Part shown: positions 58,295-64,000 of the stretch, in pieces
Layout: each line of letters opens with the position of its first letter
Position numbering within the stretch: the stretch's first letter is position 1
Assembly (NCBI GenBank): GCA_022497145.1
Contig: MU385876.1
Location: 124,001-188,000, forward strand
DNA: 64,000 nucleotides
From: Rostrohypoxylon terebratum
Lineage: Eukaryota > Ascomycota > Sordariomycetes > Xylariales > Hypoxylaceae
Direction: 5' to 3'
Program-made: the position numbers and the translations under genes
Notes under the pieces: generated by a model
What the model saw: only the letters and a program-made list of their open reading frames with translations
Databases searched by the model: none
What the model was told of the DNA's origin: nothing

Positions 58295-60370
58295 CTATCT
58301 CCTTTGCTTCTTAGCTTTAGCGTTTTGTCGCTGTTGTCCATCAACCCCATCAGGGTCATTTTTCCGCTTTTTGCGTCGCTCATCTAGCAATTGCTTCATT
58401 CCCTGGGTAGCCTTGAACTTGGGATTCGATGGATCGATCGCAAACTCGTGGCTTTCGAATACGGCCTTGAATCGATCGTCTTTGACATCCATCTCAAATC
58501 CCTGCTGGAGACCACCATGATCTTCGACCTCTTTCTTACCCTTCTTCTTAAATTTCTTCGATTTAAGCTTTTCTGCGCGAGTGATCTCGTTCATATCAAA
58601 ATGGTCAAGATGCTCGACAGCTTCTTTGGAATCATCCGCCATGATTCGTTCCAAGTGAGCTTTCTGTGCTGCATTCTCTGCCGCCTCTGCATCCTTGGCT
58701 TCTCGCCTCTTTCGGCGCTCTTCCTTCTTTTCAAAATTCTTGGACTTCTTGACGGGCTCTTCGGTAGTGAAGAAGGGATCATCGAAACCAAGGTCTTCTT
58801 GAGCTTCCGCAGTTTCGCCATCATCCGCTCCGTCTTGGTTGGTAGTTTCATTTCGCTTAGCAACTGCTTTCTCCTTCTTACGTGCTTTCCTCTCTCGTTC
58901 CTTGCGCATATACTTCTCTAACGTAGTCTCTTCGGCCTCGGGTCCCTTCTTCTTTTTATCATTATCATCCATTAACGCGGCGGAGAAAGTGACTTGCATA
59001 TCCCCAACCGGCTTAGACTTTGAGGGTTTGGCCAAGGGTTCGGAACTTAAGCCAAGTGCTTCGCGAAGCTTCTTTGCCTTTAACTCCTTTTTCGTCAATT
59101 TTGGTTGATCATCTGCTACTTCAACCTCGCCCTCTCCCTCCTGGTCTTCATCGTCATCCTGAACGCCATCATCGTCGCTGTCGCTTGCAAGGTACGCGCG
59201 CAAATCGTTCTCCTCGATTGCCGCACGACTAGCACTAAAAGCTCGTTTTATATCTTCCTGTCGAGTAGTTTCTTCAGGATGTATGTCCCAGGTGAGTTTG
59301 ACCTTAGAATGTTGTAAGGCGTCGGTCGTAAATTCGGTCGGCTTATAATCTGGTGACAAAGAGTCACACTCATCTCTCGGTTCATCATCAAAAGTGACGT
59401 CGTCGGGTATAAACCTTAGGTCCATAAAATTTGAAGACGTTTGGTATTCCGTGCCATCAGTAGCTTGATAAATTGCGTTGGCCGTAGCTGTGTCAGAACA
59501 TATCATTACAGCATAATAATACCGTAGTCGGTCTAACTGGTAAGCTCGGAGAGCGTCGCTGTCAAAATCCTGATCATTTCCTTCTTGGAGAAGCTCTTTT
59601 TTTATTTTCTCGTCATCATCTTCGTCATCTTCGTCGTCGCTGTCTTCCTCGGAGTCTTCCTCGGAGTCCTCGTCTTGTGAGTCCGATTTGCCTTTGAATA
59701 TTTCCTTGGGGGGGCCTTCTAACTCCTCGCGCTGCATCCTCTCCTTGCCAAACTCGCTGGGGTAGATGGAAATTCGCTCGATCCGTCCGCCTTTAGGTAC
59801 GAAGCTAGAAAATAGCGCCAATAGGTCGGTAGATTTAATATGATCCCAATCAAGATTAACAATGGCTAGGCGCCTCGTAACCTCGCCTGTTTCGACATCG
59901 GCTTGAGCGTCGCGCAGTCTTTGCATGCTACTAGATGTATCCACCTTAGTACCTGCATCGTCTTCATCTTCGTCATCCTCGGCATCAGGCTCAGAGTCTG
60001 AGTCTGTTTCGGAAGACGAAAAACCGCCACCACGAGCTGGGTCATATTTCGCATCAGCCTTTTGCAACTCCCGCTCCACAACATCATCATCGTCAACCTC
60101 GTCTTCCTCATCCTCCTCGGTCTGATATATGTTTTTGAGAGCTTTTTTCTTGTTATCGGACTTCAGCTTCCTGCCATATTTGTCTACCTTTGCGCTTGCG
60201 ATGAAATCGTCGTCCTTCAGCATGCGCGAGAATCTCTTATCGAGTGTGGTCTTGTTGCGACTTTTCGAAGGTAGGCGGAAACGTGGATCGGACTCGAAAT
60301 TGGCGAATCGCGAATCACCTTTCGCAACAGCCGACGAGCCATCTTGGCTCTTGGTTTTCTTCTTCGGCAT
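58295..60370 (-). CDS. esf1: ESF1 pre-rRNA processing factor
   Basis: A single exon of 691 aa on the minus strand starts MPKKKTKSQDG. The family block SRFANFESDPRFRLPSKSRN-like opens the protein, followed by LDKRFSRMLKDDDF, acidic Ser/Asp-rich stretches (SSSETDSDSEPDAEDDEDED) and RLAIVNLDWDHIKSTDLLALF. The middle (RYYYAVMICSDTATANAIY) is an RRM-like fold. The NUC153 C-terminal motif is clear near residues 630-670 (DDRFKAVFESHEFAIDPSNP). ESF1 is a nucleolar protein that works with the U3 snoRNP in early cleavage of 18S pre-rRNA. Length and charge pattern fit the family. The next gene (PLD) is divergent. Confidence 0.95.
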   Translation of the reverse strand: MPKKKTKSQDGSSAVAKGDSRFANFESDPRFRLPSKSRNKTTLDKRFSRMLKDDDFIASAKVDKYGRKLKSDNKKKALKNIYQTEEDEEDEVDDDDVVERELQKADAKYDPARGGGFSSSETDSDSEPDAEDDEDEDDAGTKVDTSSSMQRLRDAQADVETGEVTRRLAIVNLDWDHIKSTDLLALFSSFVPKGGRIERISIYPSEFGKERMQREELEGPPKEIFKGKSDSQDEDSEEDSEEDSDDEDDEDDDEKIKKELLQEGNDQDFDSDALRAYQLDRLRYYYAVMICSDTATANAIYQATDGTEYQTSSNFMDLRFIPDDVTFDDEPRDECDSLSPDYKPTEFTTDALQHSKVKLTWDIHPEETTRQEDIKRAFSASRAAIEENDLRAYLASDSDDDGVQDDDEDQEGEGEVEVADDQPKLTKKELKAKKLREALGLSSEPLAKPSKSKPVGDMQVTFSAALMDDNDKKKKGPEAEETTLEKYMRKERERKARKKEKAVAKRNETTNQDGADDGETAEAQEDLGFDDPFFTTEEPVKKSKNFEKKEERRKRREAKDAEAAENAAQKAHLERIMADDSKEAVEHLDHFDMNEITRAEKLKSKKFKKKGKKEVEDHGGLQQGFEMDVKDDRFKAVFESHEFAIDPSNPKFKATQGMKQLLDERRKKRKNDPDGVDGQQRQNAKAKKQRR

Positions 60371-61498
60371 ATTGATCTAGCTGATTGAGTAGATGTTGTG
60401 AATGTTGTAAGTCGTAGTTCAAAGTTGCGATCAATTGGAAGGTTTGTCGGCTGCGAGCTGCAAGCTGATAGAAAATACAGTGGAGCTAGTGAAAATTTTA
60501 GTGGATCGCTCTTTCTGCCGATCTTACGCTGGAAGGCGGTAAGGTTAGGGCAGCTCCGGTCCACCGCCTACAGGTACACCGTACTACAGGTACTACAGGT
60601 ACCTAACCTAACAAGTACAATACAGGTTGGGTTAGTTGACCGTTGACAGTTGCACAGTATCACGCGACAAAGCTGTACTCCCGGAAATACTCCTTGAAAC
60701 ATCGCCCACACTCCACTATCTCACCCGAACACCCAGACACCGTCGCTCTTTTGCTGTATTGTCCGTATTGTCCGTATTATCTCTGGGTGTTACAGTAATT
60801 CTTACAGTGCATGATTTCCTGCAGCCCGTTTCGTAACCCTTAGTGGGGGAGGGGCATACCTAGTACCTACAACTCATAGGTCCAATTACGTACGTCCAGT
60901 TAGGTACGTCCTCGTTCCTCCTACCAGAACCTAACAACTTTCTCACCTTACCCGGCTGCCGGCACATCAGTGCACCATTTCCAAATGTGACCATCTTTAA
61001 TAGCCATTCAAACATCGTATTGATTGGAATTGGTTGCAACTTGCCCCTGGCGTACTAATTCACGGAAACGAAACTTGATTTGCTGATAGACGCTATTTAG
61101 GGGGCTGATGCAAGCCAAGACTTCAGCTTGAAAGAATCCAATCCGTCTCTCTCGAGGTCCCTCTCAAGGTCCCTCTCAAGGTCCCAAAGGTCCCACCAAG
61201 CACACAACAAGGACAGAAAATCACCCCTCCATAGGTAATAAGCCGTGATTCGAACCTGACCAAATCAGAAAGGTCATCCTAGGACGGACAGTTCTTATTA
61301 CCTAGTTGTTTGCTTATACCTACGTGTTCAGGATAATATTGAATGGATATAACATATATCTACTAGCCTGACCTCCTTGAAATCTAGTATTTTTCAACTA
61401 TTTCCTTTCCTTTTCCTATCTAGTAGTCTAGACTCTAGATTACTTAGTATTTTCTGCGCCCAACTATCTGCATACGTAAGCTCCTCACCATCTCCAGT
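60371..61498. promoter_or_regulatory. Divergent promoter region of ESF1 and phospholipase D
   Basis: A 1.1-kb spacer with GGTCCCTCTCAA-type tandem units (about 61154-61195), CAGGTAC units near 60570-60605, and TACGTAC/CCTAGTACC motifs near 60857-60915. No gene seen. Confidence 0.45.
61154..61195. repeat. Tandem GGTCCCTCTCAA units
   Basis: About three imperfect 12-bp copies in tandem in the ESF1/PLD spacer, decaying to GGTCCCA at the right edge. No function evident. Confidence 0.55.
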
Positions 61499-64000
61499 AT
61501 GGATTTCTTCCGTAAGGCGGAAGATGTCTTCAACGAGGTGAAAGAGGCCATTCACCATCACGATGAGGAGGAACGTCCTCAGGCTGAACCCTCTCAGGCT
61601 GAACCGTCTCAGGCTGAACAGTCTCACGCTGAACACAACGAGCATGTTCAAACACAAACAAATACCAGCAATTATCGCTTCCAATCCTTTGCTCCGGAGA
61701 CCTCCGGTTCCGTAAAGTGGTATGTTGACGGAGCGTCCTACTTCCACGCTGTTTCTCTAGCCCTTGAAGGTATGGGATAAATAAAATCAGGATACAGCTG
61801 TTTACTATTTACTAAAAAATGACATAGAGGCTAGAGAGAGCGTTTGGATTCTAGATTGGTGGTTGAGTCCTGAACTTTACCTTCGCCGACCTCCCGCACG
61901 CAATGAACAGTACCGTCTCGACAACATGTTGCGAGCCGCTGCTGAGAGAGGCGTCGAAATTCGTATCATTGTATATAAGGAGGTTACCCAAGCTTTGACT
62001 CGTACGTACACATTTGAATGGAAGCAGAATTGTAAACTTGAACTAATATCTCGGGCTTTTTTCAGTGGATTCAGCGGTATGTCTATAGTGTCTAAAACTA
62101 ACCTTGAGGGCTGTTCCATATTAATTGGTACCATTAGCACACCAAACATGCTCTCGAAGCCTTGCACCCGAATATCAAGGTATTCAGACACCCTGACCAC
62201 ACCCCGACGGACAGAAACAAGCTTGAGGCTGCTTTCTCAGGCTTGTCCTTAGACAAGCTCAGACTAGACGATTTTCGCCTGTCAAAGTTCTCAGGAGACG
62301 CTCTAAAGCAACTATATGGTTCATTTGGCGATACCGTCTTATACTGGGCTCACCATGAGAAACTATGCGTTGTAGACCGACGCATAGCCTTCATGGGTGG
62401 TCTAGATATGTGCTTTGGCAGATGGGATACGAACAGTGAGTTTCGTGGTGAAGTGTCCATGACGACATTCGGCATACTGAACAAGATTAGGCCACCCTAT
62501 TGCTGATGCCCACCCCGGCAACATCGACGAAGTCGTTTTCCCTGGTCAGGATTTCAACAATGCTCGAGTCTACGACTTCGAGGGCGTTGGAAATTGGGAT
62601 CATAACAAACGTGAGTAATAAAGTGATATACTTGCCGGCAGCACATCTCTAACATGTCTGCAGTCGACCGAACGAAAAGCTCAAGAATGGGTTGGTCTGA
62701 TATTGCCATTTCCTTAAAGGGGCCCATTGTTGGCAGCCTTATCGACCACTTTACTGATCGATGGTATGTTTCCATATCATCACGATAAATACGTGGCTAA
62801 TTATAAGTCAGGAACTTCATATTTGGTGAGAAATACACCAAGAGAGACGCTGGTAAATATGACAGGATTAGCCTCGGCGGTCCTTCTGAACGGGCCCCTG
62901 AACAACGCCGCCACCACAACTTCATGGGTGACTTCGAAGACCAAGTAGGCCGCGGCTTTAGGCATGTCATTGGCTGGGACGGCGAACGACCCCCTGAGCA
63001 TCACGATCGTGGCCGTAACAATTACGAGCGTTCAGGCCAAGCTAAGATCCAACTTTGCCGAAGGTTAGTCGATTTTCTTTTCATTCAGCCAAACCGTCTC
63101 AATCGGACTTGTTGTACTGATAAAACCCAGCTGCTGCGAATGGTCCGCCGGTCACCCGACCGAGCACTCGATCGCAAACGCGTACATCAACGCCATCGAG
63201 AACGCCCAGCACTTCATCTACATTGAGAACCAATTCTTCATCACGGCGACCTCGGACGCGCAGAAGCCCGTCGAGAACAAGATCGGCGCCTCCATCGTCT
63301 CGCGTATCGTGCGCGCGTACAACAACAACGAGGACTTCCTAGTCATCGTCATAATGCCCGCCGTCCCCGCCTTCGCCGGCGACCTGCACTCCGACGGGGC
63401 CCTCGGCACGCGTGCTATCATGGAGTTCCAGTACAACAGCATCAACCGCGGCGGACACAGCATCATCGAGTGCCTGCAGAAGCAGGGTATTGAGGACTGG
63501 CGTCGCTACATCGGCTTCTACAACTTGCGCAACTACGACCGCATTAACGCGGGTGCGACCCTGCGCCGCGCGGAGCGCGAGTCCGGTGTCGACTACGAAG
63601 ACGCGCGCCGTGAGTACGAGGACCGTGTCGGTGGATACCCGTACGGAGGCGGGAACGAAGACGGAAGGTACGACGGTAGTTACGACCGGTACCAGGAAGC
63701 AGCGAGGCGGACCGACGACCGCACCTGGGACACCGTTTCCGCCTGCTACATGGACGGCGGTCCGGACCTCCGCGACGTGCCGTGGGAGGGATCCGAAGAA
63801 GCCGAGATGGACGCCTTCGTGTCCGAGGAGCTGTACATCCACAGCAAGGTGCTGATCGCCGACGACCGTCTCGTGATCTGCGGGTCCGCGAACCTCAACG
63901 ACCGCAGCCAGCTCGGGACGCACGACTCGGAGATCGCGGTGGTGATCGAGGACCCGGAGCCGGTGGACAGCATGATGAACGGACGTCCGTACACGGCGTC
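61499..64000 (+). CDS. Phospholipase D (partial, runs off right edge)
   Basis: Visible exons: 61499-61769, 61828-62001, 62066-62076, 62138-62435, 62491-62610, 62664-62763, 62812-63063 and 63131-64000 (open); 698 codons so far. The first HKD motif is H225-x-K227-x4-D232 (HHEKLCVVD) followed by GGLDMCFGRWD; the second is H646-S-K648-x4-D653, followed by SANLNDRS. Both are intact, so phosphatidylcholine hydrolysis to phosphatidic acid is expected. Exon 3 is only 11 nt and supplies most of LDSA in EVTQALTLDSAHTKHALE, as the family requires. No PX or PH domain precedes the catalytic core, so it is the short fungal PLD form. The 3' coding part is strongly GC-rich. The N-terminus carries a 15-bp tandem repeat coding for SQAEP-like units. 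Confidence 0.92.
61575..61634 (+). repeat. 15-bp coding tandem repeat in PLD N-terminus
   Basis: Four imperfect 15-bp units (CTCAGGCTGAACCCT-like) code for QAEPS, QAEPS, QAEQS and HAEHN. They lie in a hydrophilic linker before the catalytic domain and may vary in copy number between strains. Confidence 0.75.

Noticed and set aside
61201..61260. GTGATTCGAACC, a T-arm-like string
   Set aside because: No tRNA can be folded around it; flanks do not pair.
1..64000. CRISPR arrays, operons, prokaryote-type elements, viral genes
   Set aside because: None seen. Intron-rich eukaryotic gene structure throughout; the only mobile DNA recognised is decayed Ty3/gypsy sequence.

Overview
The window looks like nuclear DNA of a filamentous ascomycete, most likely a Sordariomycete. 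Genes are widely spaced. Introns are mostly 49-125 nt with GTATGT/GTAAGT-type donors, CTAAC/CTAAT branch sites and (C/T)AG acceptors. A single dispersed 5S rRNA gene lies between protein genes. Several products belong to fungus-typical families: a POT peptide transporter, an Mdv1-type fission adaptor, a fused MogA-MoeA protein, an IgE-binding-type secreted protein and fungal CorA-like proteins. The order or family cannot be fixed from sequence alone; a Xylariales-type genome is a guess.

Layout, left to right: 3' end of a Gln-rich gene (1-781); NIPA-type Mg2+ transporter (3496-5785); type II membrane glycosyltransferase-like gene (7550-9282); scrambled Ty3/gypsy relics and a possible solo LTR (10.8-12.9 kb); PTR2 peptide transporter (13151-15572, minus); J-domain protein (17322-18083, minus); interrupted tRNA-Lys(CTT) (19043-19171, minus); a 4.6-kb gene-free stretch; cyclin (23794-24781); convergent BCP1 and chorismate mutase; MDV1; an aldo-keto reductase; degenerate telomere-type repeats (about 35.8 kb); a disordered orphan protein; a compact housekeeping block BUB3-GPN2-POP5-CNXE (39-45.2 kb); a small secreted protein; tRNA-Ala(AGC) with an ordinary tRNA intron; a CorA-like membrane protein; a kinase-vWA fusion; 5S rRNA followed by (TTTTC)n; an MFS transporter; ESF1 (minus); and the 5' part of a phospholipase D gene running off the right edge.

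Most genes are unrelated single-copy housekeeping or transport functions, with no biosynthetic cluster and no operon-like logic. The notable biology is in RNA processing. (1) The tRNA-Lys(CTT) gene is split inside its D-stem by 56 nt that look like a spliceosomal intron (GTTAGT donor, TACTAAC branch, CAG acceptor); precise removal restores a perfect 73-nt cloverleaf. (2) The peptide-transporter gene holds two consecutive [D1,2] stwintrons, in which an internal intron splits the donor of an external intron between its first and second base. Only the two-step excision restores the conserved POT motifs. (3) The phospholipase D gene has an 11-nt microexon, and the CorA-like gene has a 51-nt in-frame intron that simple ORF calling misses.

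All exon structures were worked out by eye from reading frame, splice consensus and family conservation; no alignment or transcript data were available.
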